Below, piece after piece: positions 10,127 through 18,781 of a stretch of 64,000 nt of DNA. The notes below the pieces were generated by a model that was not told where the DNA came from, searched no databases, and saw nothing but the letters and a program-made list of their open reading frames with translations. Positions within the stretch are counted from its first letter, which is position 1. Every line of letters starts with the position of its first letter. The stretch comes from Psychrobacter sp. NG254 (GTDB lineage: Bacteria > Pseudomonadota > Gammaproteobacteria > Pseudomonadales > Moraxellaceae), in assembly GCF_015277735.1 (NCBI RefSeq), contig NZ_JADHDA010000003.1:248001-312000 (forward strand), in the 5' to 3' direction. The position numbers and the translations under genes were made by a program.

Positions 10127-10651
10127 GTGGCTCTGCACTATATTTATCTTTTCTATCTCGGGACGGACCGATACTTTGATATGCACTTAAGTGCTTTGGA
10201 GTCTTGGTTGATTACTTTATCACCGTTCAAACGTCGTATTGTCTATGTGATTGCATTTGAGATTATCGCAATTATTTCTTCTACCTTTGTGCTCATGAAG
10301 CTAAGCAATAGTGATGCGTCGGACTCTCTGCCTGTCGCTTTGATGGTATCTCTGGCAGCGATTATTTGGAACTTCTTATATAATACTGCTTTTGAGACTT
10401 GGGAGGATCGTCGACAAATAGCAGAGCGCACGCTGCTTATTCGTAGTGTTCATGCATTGATATTTGAAGTCGGTTTGGTTTTGATCTGCTTGCCGTTATA
10501 TATGGTTTGGTATCATGTAGGTTTGCTTCAAGCATTTATGATGGAAGCGGCTTTACTGGTATTTTTCTTGATTTATAACTTTGTGTTTACCTTTATCTTT
10601 GACAAGATATTTACTTTACCTTATCACTATAAGACCGCATCTACCGCTTAG
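10127..10651 (+). CDS. PACE-family multidrug efflux transporter
   Basis: A small inner-membrane protein of the proteobacterial antimicrobial compound efflux family, whose Acinetobacter member AceI exports chlorhexidine. It contains two tandem bacterial transmembrane pairs. Repeat 1 has RRIVYVIAFEIIAII and IWNFLYNTAFETWE; repeat 2 has RSVHALIFEVGLVLICLP and FFLIYNFVFTFIFDKIF. The Glu in the first helix, shown in AceI to be needed for proton coupling, is kept (AFEII). With the GTG start the protein is 174 aa. An ATG at 10181 gives 156 aa, closer to AceI (about 144 aa), but only the GTG has an AGGAG upstream (10110-10114). The actual drug range is unknown. Confidence 0.88.
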   Translation: MALHYIYLFYLGTDRYFDMHLSALESWLITLSPFKRRIVYVIAFEIIAIISSTFVLMKLSNSDASDSLPVALMVSLAAIIWNFLYNTAFETWEDRRQIAERTLLIRSVHALIFEVGLVLICLPLYMVWYHVGLLQAFMMEAALLVFFLIYNFVFTFIFDKIFTLPYHYKTASTA

Positions 10652-10692
10652 CTAATATCTGTCTTTTAATGAATAATGATGATGTTGACCAC

Positions 10693-10724
10693 AAAAAAGC
10701 TGCCTATCTATGGGCAGCTTTTTC
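10693..10724. terminator. Bidirectional terminator between convergent genes
   Basis: AAAAAAGCTGCC, a 7-nt loop, then GGGCAGCTTTTT. It lies between the rightward PACE gene and the leftward enoyl-CoA hydratase gene and can serve both. Confidence 0.85.
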
Positions 10725-10783
10725 GATGATGCTATTCAATAGCAGCGGGGCAGTTATTCAAATTTATTATGCTACAGCATTAT

Positions 10784-11581
10784 TTACTTACCTTGATAAA
10801 CAGGTTTACGCTTCGCTATGAACGCGCTAACCCCTTCTATAAAGTCATCAGTTTTTGCCATTATCGTCTGTTGTTCTACTTCCGTATCTAGCGCTGCGCT
10901 CAAACCAGCGAAAGCATGCACATTGAAGCTCTCTTTCATAGCGGCCAACGCTTTGCCTGGTAATTGGCTCAATCGTAGCGCCAATGCTTGTACGGTGGCA
11001 TCTAGCTCGTCAGCACTAACCACGTTGTTCACCAGATTTAAGCGCGCCATATCTTCTGCTTTTAGCTTATCACCCAGCATCACAAGTTCAGTGGCTTTTG
11101 CGGCCCCAACCAATTGATTCAACAAATAAATACCGCCAGCATCTGGTACTAAACCAATATTGACAAAGGCTTGCACAAACTTTGCATTGTCTGCTGCAAT
11201 ACGAAAGTCACAAGTGAGTGCTAAGTTCATACCAGCACCTGCCACAGCGCCTTCTAACTTGGCAATAATCGGTTTATGGATCTGACGTAGCTTTAAGCTG
11301 ACTTCTCCTGCGCCTTCTACCATACCTCTCAATTTGGTTGAAACAATGTCCTTATCTAAGCCTTCAGACAGCATCTCTTTGATATCACCGCCGCTTGAAA
11401 AATTACCACCAGTGCCTTGTAAAATAATCACTCGTACTTGGTCATCAGCCGCTGCTTTATCGAGCGCTATCAATACGTTGTTTTTTAGGGGGGTACCAAA
11501 AGCATTCAGGCTTTTTGGATCGTTAAAAGTAATGGTCGCGATGTGCTGGTCAACTTGATATCCGACTATAGGCTGTGACAT
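10784..11581 (-). CDS. Enoyl-CoA hydratase/isomerase family protein
   Basis: A 265-aa crotonase-fold enzyme acting on acyl-CoA thioesters. The oxyanion-hole segments are present: GGNFSSGGDIKEML and GAVAGAGMNLALTCDFRIA. The catalytic loop reads GLVPDAGGIYLLNQLVG, where the Asp rather than a Glu at the second catalytic position is the pattern of PaaG/PaaB-like isomerases more than of classical hydratases. The C-terminus (ALAAMKESFN) is regular. The gene stands alone, so the pathway (fatty-acid or aromatic-CoA degradation) cannot be assigned. The start at 11581 is the natural family start. Confidence 0.9.
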   Translation of the reverse strand: MSQPIVGYQVDQHIATITFNDPKSLNAFGTPLKNNVLIALDKAAADDQVRVIILQGTGGNFSSGGDIKEMLSEGLDKDIVSTKLRGMVEGAGEVSLKLRQIHKPIIAKLEGAVAGAGMNLALTCDFRIAADNAKFVQAFVNIGLVPDAGGIYLLNQLVGAAKATELVMLGDKLKAEDMARLNLVNNVVSADELDATVQALALRLSQLPGKALAAMKESFNVHAFAGLSAALDTEVEQQTIMAKTDDFIEGVSAFIAKRKPVYQGK

Positions 11582-11938
11582 CTGAGATTTCCTTATTTTA
11601 AATGACTGTTTTAATATCTTGTATCAATGAGAATGGTACGAAATAAAGGTAAAAATGATTCAATGCCAATTACTATAGCAGCTTGCTAGGATTATAAAAG
11701 TGCATTTTATGAGCGCTTAAGACACATCTAAATGCTGGTCAGTTTTTTAGACTTGTAATAAAAAATGAATAGTAAAATAACCATGACTAAGTGGACAAAA
11801 ATTTTGTATGAATAAAACGACTGGTACGTAAAAAGGTTACTCACTAAACCATTGTTGGACTATGCTAGTATTCTAAGGGTAGCATCAGAAACTATCTGAT
11901 ACAGCGCTTAATGTATTTAACCAAACAAGGATGTGGTT
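11582..11938. other. Divergent intergenic region upstream of the alpha/beta hydrolase gene
   Basis: A 357-bp AT-rich gap with divergent promoters for the crotonase and hydrolase genes. TACTCACTAAACCATTGTT at 11838-11856 recurs with one mismatch at 63310-63328 upstream of metZ. A possible promoter pair is TTACTC (11837-11842) and TATGCT (11861-11866), spacing 18. No RNA gene is seen. Confidence 0.35.
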
Positions 11939-12751
11939 ATGCCAACTATTAATGTCAATAATGCTGATATCTACTATGAAGACAGCGCACCAAATAACAC
12001 GCAAAAACCGGTTATCGTGTTTGCCCATGGTCTGCTGTGGAGCTCGCAGATGTATGACAAGCAAGTAGAGTATTTTCAAACAGACTATCGCTGCATTGCT
12101 TTTGATTTTCGTGGGCAGGGTCAGTCACAGATTACCAAGTCTGGCTATGATATGGAGACGTTGACCGAAGATACGCTTGGATTGCTTACCGCACTTGATA
12201 TTGATAAATGTCATTTTGTTGGATTGTCAATGGGCGGATTTGTCGCGCAGCGTATTGCGCTTAAGCGACCTGAGCTTCTGCTGTCTTTGACGCTTTTGGA
12301 GACATCTTCTGACCCTGAAGATCCAAAAAATATACCCCAGTATCGCAAGCTTGTAAAAGCCATTCGCTGGCTTGGCATGAAGCGTGTGAGCAATAAAGTC
12401 ATGTCGATTATGTTTGGCAGTACCTTCTTGGCTGACAAACAGCGTAAATCTGATCGCAAGCAGTGGCTCACGGTGCTTCAAAGCAATCGTAAGGGTGGCG
12501 TCGTCAAGGCAACAGCGGGTGTCATTGAGCGAACAGGTACTTATGAGCAGCTGGGTAATATTACCACGCCAACACTCATCGTCGTGGGTGATGAAGATGC
12601 AGCAACGCCTTATGCCAAGTCTGAGCGTATGCACTTTGCCATTGCTGGATCTAAGCTTGCCATTATCAAGGGTGCTGGCCATACGTCGACAGTGGAAGAG
12701 CCTGCTCAAGTAAATAAAGTGCTCAGTCAGTTTTTAGAAAGTTGTGCTTAA
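11939..12751 (+). CDS. Alpha/beta hydrolase
   Basis: A 270-aa alpha/beta-fold hydrolase. The ATG at 11939 is preferred to the GTG at 11933 because AAGGA (11927-11931) then has a normal 7-nt spacing. The HG oxyanion motif (VFAHGLLWSSQMYD), nucleophile elbow (HFVGLSMGGFVAQR), acid residue (VVGDEDAATP) and catalytic His (IIKGAGHTSTVEEP) are in the expected order. The pattern resembles 3-oxoadipate enol-lactonase-like and esterase-like enzymes, but the substrate is unknown and no catabolic cluster surrounds it. Confidence 0.9.
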   Translation: MPTINVNNADIYYEDSAPNNTQKPVIVFAHGLLWSSQMYDKQVEYFQTDYRCIAFDFRGQGQSQITKSGYDMETLTEDTLGLLTALDIDKCHFVGLSMGGFVAQRIALKRPELLLSLTLLETSSDPEDPKNIPQYRKLVKAIRWLGMKRVSNKVMSIMFGSTFLADKQRKSDRKQWLTVLQSNRKGGVVKATAGVIERTGTYEQLGNITTPTLIVVGDEDAATPYAKSERMHFAIAGSKLAIIKGAGHTSTVEEPAQVNKVLSQFLESCA

Positions 12752-12755
12752 TGTA

Positions 12756-12802
12756 AGGAGTGTTGGACATTCACATATAGACACTGCTGATTGCTAAAGC
12801 TG
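12756..12802 (+). repeat. Degenerate end of the 265-bp MITE-like element
   Basis: The 47 bp just after the hydrolase stop align without gaps to one end of the 265-bp element found at 50398-50662, with about 36 matches by eye. The best blocks are GTGTTG, ACATTCA and TGCTGATTGCTAAA. It is probably an old fragment of that repeat. Confidence 0.5.
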
Positions 12803-12810
12803 TTATCTAT

Positions 12811-12847
12811 ATAAAAAAGCCGCTATCTTTTATTAATAGCGGCTTTT
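12811..12847. terminator. Bidirectional terminator between hydrolase and CitE-like genes
   Basis: AAAAGCCGCTAT, a short loop, then ATAGCGGCTTTT, with A/T runs on both sides. It lies between convergent genes. Confidence 0.85.
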
Positions 12848-12879
12848 CACGTAGTGTGAATAGATTAAATAGCTGACTG

Positions 12880-13944
12880 CTACATTCGTGAGCTGTACTG
12901 GCTATGACCGTCATCAATCGTTCCAAATGCTTCGGCACGGTTGACGATTTCGGTTGCCCACGCACGATGCGTCGCAGGTTCTAACATCGTATTGTTATAC
13001 TTAAATACCGCTTTGGCCTCAGAGTGTAGGATCGCTTGCGCCTCGTCTAACGTACTTAGTGGCACGCAGTAGGCTTGCTGTACCAATGCGATTTGGCTGG
13101 GGTGAATGACGGTTTTGCCCACCAGACCTAAGCTGACATCTCGGTTTAGCTCTTGCATAAAGAGTGTCGGCTGATCCAAATACTCAAATACGGGCGCGGT
13201 GAGATAAAAACCATGCGGTACAAAGCAGCCAAGTAGCTGATAGGCAAGGGTGCCGATAGGCGTGTCATAGACAATGCTATTCTTCGGGCGACGCAAGCGC
13301 AGCGCGGCAAATAAATCATTACCACCGATACGTAGCGCAAACACTGGCTGACTAAAGGCTTCTTTAAAAGCGATGGCCAGCTCTTGATTGTGATGCGGAT
13401 TGAATAGGGCAGCCGTTTCAAGCGTAGGCATCAACAGATGGTCGATTCTCAGGTTCTGACAGGCCATTCGCCAATTGGATAAGCTGTACATATCGACTTT
13501 TGGCATGACAAAGCCATCAATCAGATCGATATGGGCATAATCAGCCAGTTGCTGTAGCATCATCGGACTACGCGGACGTACAAAGACCAGCGGGCGCGTT
13601 GGATGCTGGGCGTGAATGGCAGCGGCTCTAGATGGGTCATTGATGCTATTGACATGCTCAGCCCACGTATCGAGCAGCGTGCGCAAGCGCTCAAGCGCTA
13701 GCTCAACATCCTCATGACTGACCGCATCTTCTAGACAAATAATAATACTATTGATCGTCGGTAGCTTGTCTCGCTTGATCACTTGCCAAATATCTTGGCG
13801 AGTGGCAGGCATATATAGGCTAGCACCTAACTGATATGGATGGTGCGTGTGCGGTCTGACCATCGCATGACGCTCAGTGATCAGATGTGTATAAGACTGG
13901 GTATCATGGTAAAACTCTGACTCGTGGTTTTTTATATCGGACAT
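12880..13944 (-). CDS. HpcH/HpaI aldolase/citrate lyase (CitE-like) protein of the ter biosynthetic module
   Basis: A TIM-barrel lyase-like protein of the CitE family, 354 aa from the ATG at 13944. The open frame runs on to a GTG at 14076, which would overlap the upstream gene; neither start has a convincing ribosome-binding site. Barrel motifs include NSIIICLEDAVSHEDVE (acidic metal-binding residues), RPLVFVRPRSP, LIDGFVMPKVD, LMPTLETAALF and VGKTVIHPSQIALV. CitE-like genes recur with two phosphoribosyltransferases, a HAD phosphatase and an ATP-grasp ligase in ter islands, where they are proposed to help make a nucleoside-like metabolite. The true substrate is unknown. It is the last gene of a five-gene leftward operon. 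Confidence 0.85.
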   Translation of the reverse strand: MSDIKNHESEFYHDTQSYTHLITERHAMVRPHTHHPYQLGASLYMPATRQDIWQVIKRDKLPTINSIIICLEDAVSHEDVELALERLRTLLDTWAEHVNSINDPSRAAAIHAQHPTRPLVFVRPRSPMMLQQLADYAHIDLIDGFVMPKVDMYSLSNWRMACQNLRIDHLLMPTLETAALFNPHHNQELAIAFKEAFSQPVFALRIGGNDLFAALRLRRPKNSIVYDTPIGTLAYQLLGCFVPHGFYLTAPVFEYLDQPTLFMQELNRDVSLGLVGKTVIHPSQIALVQQAYCVPLSTLDEAQAILHSEAKAVFKYNNTMLEPATHRAWATEIVNRAEAFGTIDDGHSQYSSRM

Positions 13945-14014
13945 AATCGGCATCATAAATAGAGGGATGAAGGGCAAGCGTTCAATAATGCTAGATGTAT
14001 CAATGCTAAAGGCA

Positions 14015-15196
14015 TTAACTGTCTTTGGAGCGTTGCTTGATAAGCGTGATGGCTTGATAGGGAAGTATTTTATCACCTAATACACTGATTGTGATGTTTC
14101 GTTGTGCACATAAATGACGCAGTAGTATGGTATCGGGATGATCAGCAGTAGCGAGCAATATACGCTCTGGATCACGGCGTAATATGGCTCGCGTTGCCTC
14201 GGCAATCGTTGGCTTAATCCGATTGCGATTGGTGATGCCGTAGTCTGCTGCGAGGGCATCTATCAAGGCTGCTGTCTGATAGCGCGGCTGCTGATAGGTT
14301 GGCAGCCGCTCTGGCAGAATAGCCAATGAACGCCTCGCTGCATCGATATGATCGATAAATGCTAAGCTATGATCTGTGTCTAATAAATCATCATAAAAGA
14401 CACTGCGATGCAGGCCTGATGAGGGCTCTGTATATAAGCTGCGCGAAATCAGTCCTGATACCGTACTATTTAACAAACCCGATGGGATCAACCAGTCTTC
14501 TTCACTAGCAGCCAGCCAAGCAACGCCAGCTGGATCAGCAAGGGTCAGTAGGGGAATGACATCAGCACCTTGGTGAAAAATATTGGCAAAATTAACATGA
14601 GTCGTGTCGCTAAATGTCTCTAGACTACGAGCCAGCTCTTTATAAATCGCACCTTTACCTGTCCAGCCATCGACGAATACAATCGGACTGTCTGGATAAG
14701 CATTCAATAGCATTTGCAAAGCCACTGGGTCAAGGCCACGATCACGAATGATACTGATACCGTAATGTATGCTTGGTAGAGAGTAGCCCCTATCTGTATC
14801 AGTCAGCGCACGCTGCAACAACACCCCAATCGGTAGGCCTGCTCGCACTAAGCTCACTAAAATTAATGGATGCTCATCATTTACTTTACGCTGGAAAACA
14901 TGATGTAGCGTATGTGCCAAATGAGCGATATCAGTTGCGGCTCTCTCAGTACCTTGCTCTAGTGCCTGCGTGTATAGCTGCTCATGCATGGCAGTAGGTG
15001 CTTGCTCTAGTGTCAACATATCAGAGTAATGACGTTGTCCACTTTGAATAAGCGCTTCTTTTTGACTAACGGGCACATCGGCAACGGCGTCTTTATCGAC
15101 CATATCGAGTAGGACAATCACATCGCTTGCAAGGTAGCTGCCTGAGCCATAGTTTTTTAGAGTAGCTTTTTTTGTCTGTATATTAGGTAAAGTCAT
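14015..15196 (-). CDS. StiP-type phosphoribosyltransferase with C-terminal Pelota-like domain
   Basis: A 393-aa protein with two parts. Residues about 10-280 match the family named after cysteine protease StiP (also described as an orphan phosphoribosyltransferase), seen in GSGSYLASDVIVLLDMV, LVRAGLPIGVLLQRAL and SPIVFVDGWTGKGAIYKELA. The third segment is a PRPP-binding-like loop. Residues about 320-393 (RRDPERILLATADHPDTILL and onward) resemble the Pelota/L7Ae-type RNA-binding domain seen in ter-linked homologues. The protease name is historical; from context a role in making a ribosylated metabolite is more plausible. It sits 70 nt downstream of the HAD gene and overlaps the longest CitE frame. 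Confidence 0.82.
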   Translation of the reverse strand: MTLPNIQTKKATLKNYGSGSYLASDVIVLLDMVDKDAVADVPVSQKEALIQSGQRHYSDMLTLEQAPTAMHEQLYTQALEQGTERAATDIAHLAHTLHHVFQRKVNDEHPLILVSLVRAGLPIGVLLQRALTDTDRGYSLPSIHYGISIIRDRGLDPVALQMLLNAYPDSPIVFVDGWTGKGAIYKELARSLETFSDTTHVNFANIFHQGADVIPLLTLADPAGVAWLAASEEDWLIPSGLLNSTVSGLISRSLYTEPSSGLHRSVFYDDLLDTDHSLAFIDHIDAARRSLAILPERLPTYQQPRYQTAALIDALAADYGITNRNRIKPTIAEATRAILRRDPERILLATADHPDTILLRHLCAQRNITISVLGDKILPYQAITLIKQRSKDS

Positions 15197-15266
15197 AGTA
15201 TGAATAATAGCACTCGTGATGATAACAGTGGGATTGCGTGGCTATGCTATGGTTTAAACGGATGGT

Positions 15267-16109
15267 TTAGCCTGACGATTTAGACTGGTATTGCTCATGC
15301 AGTTGACCGTGATTAGGCATACCGTACCAGTCTAGCAGTTGCAAAAATGGCAAGTCAGCTAAACTGTCACCGAAGCCAAAACTGGGACGCTGATGGTCTA
15401 AATGATTCTCTAATAAAAACTGCACGGCATGTTGCTTATGCACAGCATGGGGCAATATCGCCAAATTATTGGCATTCACATGCACATAAAAATCTTGATC
15501 AAAATCACGTATCAATGTTGGCAGTTTTGCTGCTAGATCCACTAATGCTTGATGGTCTTTTTGTGCATGTTTAATCGCCAAATAAATCGTTAATTCTTCA
15601 TCCACAGAACCATTGTTAAAGCTGTCGAGATGCGGCGTAAATACTAAGTGGCTCTGCTCACTCTTACTGTGATTGGTAAACAGTTGACTGAGTTGATTTA
15701 ATTTATCCTGCAATGGTGCAAGCTTGCGATACATCCGCTGCTGCCATTCGCTTAAGAGCTGCCCATTAGAAGTCAAAATAATCGCACCATGGGTCAATAC
15801 TTGCCAGCTATCAAAGGGCAGCTTCACGCGTTTGATTTCACTACGGTCACGTGCCGTCACCACTATCAGCTCAGTGCTAGCAAGTAACCAATTAAAAAGG
15901 GTTGCTTGGCGCCGACTCATAAAGCTTAACGGCTCGCCTTGTTTATTGACCGTTGCACACACTAAGTTTTCAGACTCAGTAGTGGGTAAATCCCACGCAT
16001 CAATTTTACGTTGGGTTTGGAATAGAGTATCGTCTAAATCCATGAGTGCATAAGGTTTTATAATATCTGGGCTGGGCTTAAAAAATGGGGTAGTCATGAC
16101 ATCGTCCAT
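15267..16109 (-). CDS. HAD-superfamily phosphatase of the ter biosynthetic module
   Basis: A 280-aa haloacid dehalogenase-type hydrolase. Motif I is LMDLDDTLFQT (nucleophile Asp24, acid Asp26), motif II is IVVTARDRSE and motif IV is FGFGDSLADLPFL. A cap segment lies between motifs II and IV. A second ATG at 16097 has a GGA 7 nt upstream and is an alternative start. It lies 30 nt after the TRSP phosphoribosyltransferase gene in the same operon. In published ter-island analyses such HAD enzymes are thought to dephosphorylate the product of the phosphoribosyltransferases; that is inference here. Confidence 0.87.
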   Translation of the reverse strand: MDDVMTTPFFKPSPDIIKPYALMDLDDTLFQTQRKIDAWDLPTTESENLVCATVNKQGEPLSFMSRRQATLFNWLLASTELIVVTARDRSEIKRVKLPFDSWQVLTHGAIILTSNGQLLSEWQQRMYRKLAPLQDKLNQLSQLFTNHSKSEQSHLVFTPHLDSFNNGSVDEELTIYLAIKHAQKDHQALVDLAAKLPTLIRDFDQDFYVHVNANNLAILPHAVHKQHAVQFLLENHLDHQRPSFGFGDSLADLPFLQLLDWYGMPNHGQLHEQYQSKSSG

Positions 16110-16139
16110 ACATAATAGGGTTAAAAATTAAAGAGCAAT

Positions 16140-17444
16140 TTAAAGTGTAGGACTTACTAACAATACATTATCCAAACCTCGCCACATAGCATCCACACTA
16201 TCAGCGCCCGTCTCCACGCACAGCACAATCAAGTCCCATTCTGTTGGATCGACATTATAAGCAAAATTGGTCATACCAAGCCCATAATTATCGCTAAAGC
16301 TCAGCATCGTAGTGATGGCACCGCCAAGCGCAATCGGTGAACGGGTTAACGCGCTAAAATTAACAATAGAATCCATGTTGGAGTTGAGTTTTTCAGACTC
16401 TACCTCAAGCCATTCAGCCAATAAAAATGGCAACCAAACAAACTCATTACTACCCAACACCAAGATTCTTTTTGGCAACTGAGTAATATCAAAGCTTTCT
16501 TGGCCATCAAGACGCATAAGTGCAGCCTGAAAACTCGAAAGATAGTTATCAAACCCATCTATACTATTAAGCGTTGGAAATCGGCCCCAATTGCCAGTAT
16601 TGCCAAGCGCTTGACTGCCAGCTGCAGTAGTATCAACTGATGGCATCGTAATGGGTTCAGGGTTGGGTGTATCTGTCCACTGCCATGCGCCAGACAGTAA
16701 ATGATGACGATGAAACTCAATACCAGTGAGGCGATCTGACATTTTTGCAGGCTTAACGCCATCTGCTTGCTGGTTTTTATTTTCTTGATCTAATGACCAA
16801 TCAACCAAAGTCGTCAGATGCACTTGCTCTAACTGAGTGAGTCCTGCATTGCGTAAGGCGGTGACGACATTGACGCAGGTATTGCCTGTTGAGGCTTCAT
16901 CATCAACCATAATCAGCGTTTTGCTGGCCAGTAGCTGCTCCTGAGTCACAGCATCTTGACTTTGATAAATCAAATGCTGGCTGGCATGACTGTGGTCTTC
17001 ACAAAAAGTCGTCAGCAAAGCGTCAGCACCATTAGCATCACTACTTTCATCGTGCTGTGCATGACGAGTAGAGTTCAATAGCAGGGCGTGTGGATAGCGT
17101 GTTTGTAGGGCTTGATGGACACCAGCAGATAGACCGACAGCAGTCTCTGCCATACCAATGACCAAAACTGGCTCAGGTAAATCGCTAGGGACTAAATCGG
17201 CTAAGTCAGTAAATGCATGTCGCATGGTGCTGGGTGCGACGGGAATATGACGCCCTAGTACTTTTGAGACAAACAAAAACGCACGTTTTGGGTTAATACG
17301 CTGCGCAAATCCAAGCAGATCTTCTAGTTGATAATGGTCATCCTGTTCTAGGCCATTTTTGGTCGTTGCTGAATTGGTCTGATAAGTTAGGTCTAGTTTG
17401 CCACGGGGTAGAGTGATGGTCGTGCTGTGTTGCTCATTTAACAT
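16140..17444 (-). CDS. TRSP-domain phosphoribosyltransferase of the ter biosynthetic module
   Basis: A 434-aa protein with an N-terminal phosphoribosyltransferase domain. The PRPP-binding loop is KTLIMVDDEASTGNT at residues 175-189, with the upstream LVIGMAETAVGLSAGV as the loop that meets the pyrophosphate. The C-terminal third (from about residue 325, RILVLGSNEFVWLPFLLAEW, and FNYGLGMTNFAYN-like segments) matches the TRSP domain that accompanies this transferase in ter islands. The pair of distinct phosphoribosyltransferases in one operon suggests two ribosyl-transfer steps or two acceptors. It lies 43 nt after the TerD/trypsin fusion gene. Confidence 0.85.
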   Translation of the reverse strand: MLNEQHSTTITLPRGKLDLTYQTNSATTKNGLEQDDHYQLEDLLGFAQRINPKRAFLFVSKVLGRHIPVAPSTMRHAFTDLADLVPSDLPEPVLVIGMAETAVGLSAGVHQALQTRYPHALLLNSTRHAQHDESSDANGADALLTTFCEDHSHASQHLIYQSQDAVTQEQLLASKTLIMVDDEASTGNTCVNVVTALRNAGLTQLEQVHLTTLVDWSLDQENKNQQADGVKPAKMSDRLTGIEFHRHHLLSGAWQWTDTPNPEPITMPSVDTTAAGSQALGNTGNWGRFPTLNSIDGFDNYLSSFQAALMRLDGQESFDITQLPKRILVLGSNEFVWLPFLLAEWLEVESEKLNSNMDSIVNFSALTRSPIALGGAITTMLSFSDNYGLGMTNFAYNVDPTEWDLIVLCVETGADSVDAMWRGLDNVLLVSPTL

Positions 17445-17487
17445 TTATATTCCTTGGCGCTTTTAATTTTATATAGGCATAGATTTC

Positions 17488-18726
17488 TCAACCCTGACAG
17501 CCAACCAACCATAAGGCACTGCGACTTTGCTTGCTTAGCTGCGGTGTAGTCAGAGGCATAGTCAGAGAGCTAGCGCTTGACGGCTCAGTCATGTTTTCCA
17601 AACTGATTCCAGCGCTTGCTAATAGGGCAGATAATAACTGAAATTTCACCGCATAGTTCATATTTTGTGCATGTTCATGATTCAGGCTAGCCGTCACCAT
17701 ACCGATAACCTCGCCAGTCGGCAATAATAAAGGGCTGCCGCTAGAACCGGGCTGAATAGGTGCAGTAAATTGCATATAACGGATATCATCATTTAAGCCT
17801 GTTAGCCCTGAGATGCAACCTTGCGTCACTTGTAGCTGACTACTTAGCCCTGACAAGGGAAATCCCAACGTGGTAACAGTCTCACCCAAGATATCGCTAC
17901 ATCGTTGCACCAACGTGAGGTAACTAGGCAGAGGGTCATTGACTCTGATAATGGCAGAATCACTACCGATATCGCTGAGCACGACTTGTGCTTCAAGATC
18001 GGGTTGGCCTTGCTGACGTATACCAATCATCTGAGCCGACTCAATCACATGATAGCAAGTCAGCAGATGGTACGAATCAATAGCGAAGGCCGTTCCGGTC
18101 CACGTTTCACCTGCATTGACCTGACGAGGAGGGCGAGCTTCATTATTTGGGTGAGTGCGTTGCTGTTGCTGCGCTGCTTGTATACGTGCGTGCGTATCAG
18201 GATGACGAACATCCAGACTGACTTGTACGCGCTGCTCAAGGCTCGCCAGACCTTGGGTTGAGCATTCCCCAAGCGCTCGACATTTTAGCTGTCCATTACG
18301 TTGGTATATCTCCAATATAATAGCAGCTTTGACATGACGCTCATTTGCCGTAAAGTCATAGCGCAGCTTACCGTCATCTAGTATTAGACAGACATCTTTT
18401 AGCGCTATCGAGGGCGAGTGGGTACTTGGGTCGCTATAAACATAAGCGATAAGCTGTAAAAACATAACACCTTGTTTTTCAAATAACTCCGTTAGGTCGA
18501 ACTGCCATGTGCTGGGACTGCCTGCATTGTCTATCTTAGCCCACGCTTTAGGCTCATGCAGATACGCAGGACTACACACGGCCTTGCGATTTGCATCTAA
18601 AGGCAAACATAATAATCCAAGCTGTTGACCAAACTTAAGCTCATTATTTGTAGAAAAATCGACCGAGCATTGCGCGCTTGTAAGAACCGTGTTGGCACCT
18701 AATGCCAATGTCGTATGTGTGCTCAT
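17488..18726 (-). CDS. TerD-like domain fused to a trypsin-like serine protease
   Basis: A 412-aa two-domain protein, first gene of the leftward ter operon. Residues 1-165 resemble a divergent TerD-fold domain: LALGANTVL, KAWAKIDNAGS, LTELFEKQGVMFLQLIAYVY and the closing AAIILEIYQRNGQLKCRALGE, which matches the TerD C-terminal strand pattern. The acidic GDNRTGxGDGDDE calcium motif of TerD is missing. Residues about 205-375 are a chymotrypsin-fold protease with His226 (LLTCYHVIES), Asp256 (SDIGSDSAIIRV) and Ser329 (QPGSSGSPLL). No signal peptide is seen, so it should act in the cytoplasm. The protease could be switched by the TerD-like part, but this is inference. A 30-residue Gln/Asn-rich linker separates the domains. 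Confidence 0.85.
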   Translation of the reverse strand: MSTHTTLALGANTVLTSAQCSVDFSTNNELKFGQQLGLLCLPLDANRKAVCSPAYLHEPKAWAKIDNAGSPSTWQFDLTELFEKQGVMFLQLIAYVYSDPSTHSPSIALKDVCLILDDGKLRYDFTANERHVKAAIILEIYQRNGQLKCRALGECSTQGLASLEQRVQVSLDVRHPDTHARIQAAQQQQRTHPNNEARPPRQVNAGETWTGTAFAIDSYHLLTCYHVIESAQMIGIRQQGQPDLEAQVVLSDIGSDSAIIRVNDPLPSYLTLVQRCSDILGETVTTLGFPLSGLSSQLQVTQGCISGLTGLNDDIRYMQFTAPIQPGSSGSPLLLPTGEVIGMVTASLNHEHAQNMNYAVKFQLLSALLASAGISLENMTEPSSASSLTMPLTTPQLSKQSRSALWLVGCQG

Positions 18727-18754
18727 TAGTCCTCTTCAAATCACTTTTCACGTG

Positions 18755-18781
18755 ATTATAGTTATTTTATTATTTTCTCAA
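18755..18781 (-). promoter_or_regulatory. Candidate promoter of the ter biosynthetic operon
   Basis: On the minus strand, TTGAGA (18776-18781) and a perfect TATAAT (18755-18760) lie 15 nt apart, 29 nt upstream of the fusion gene's ATG. The spacing is shorter than ideal. AGAGGA at 18731-18736 is the ribosome-binding site. Confidence 0.4.

Noticed and set aside
12227..12709. 160-aa leftward frame inside the first hydrolase gene
   Set aside because: It is wholly antisense to a gene with intact catalytic motifs and has no family pattern.
13945..14076. 44-codon upstream extension of the CitE-like gene
   Set aside because: It would overlap the StiP-type gene by 62 nt and has no CitE-like sequence; kept only as an alternative start.
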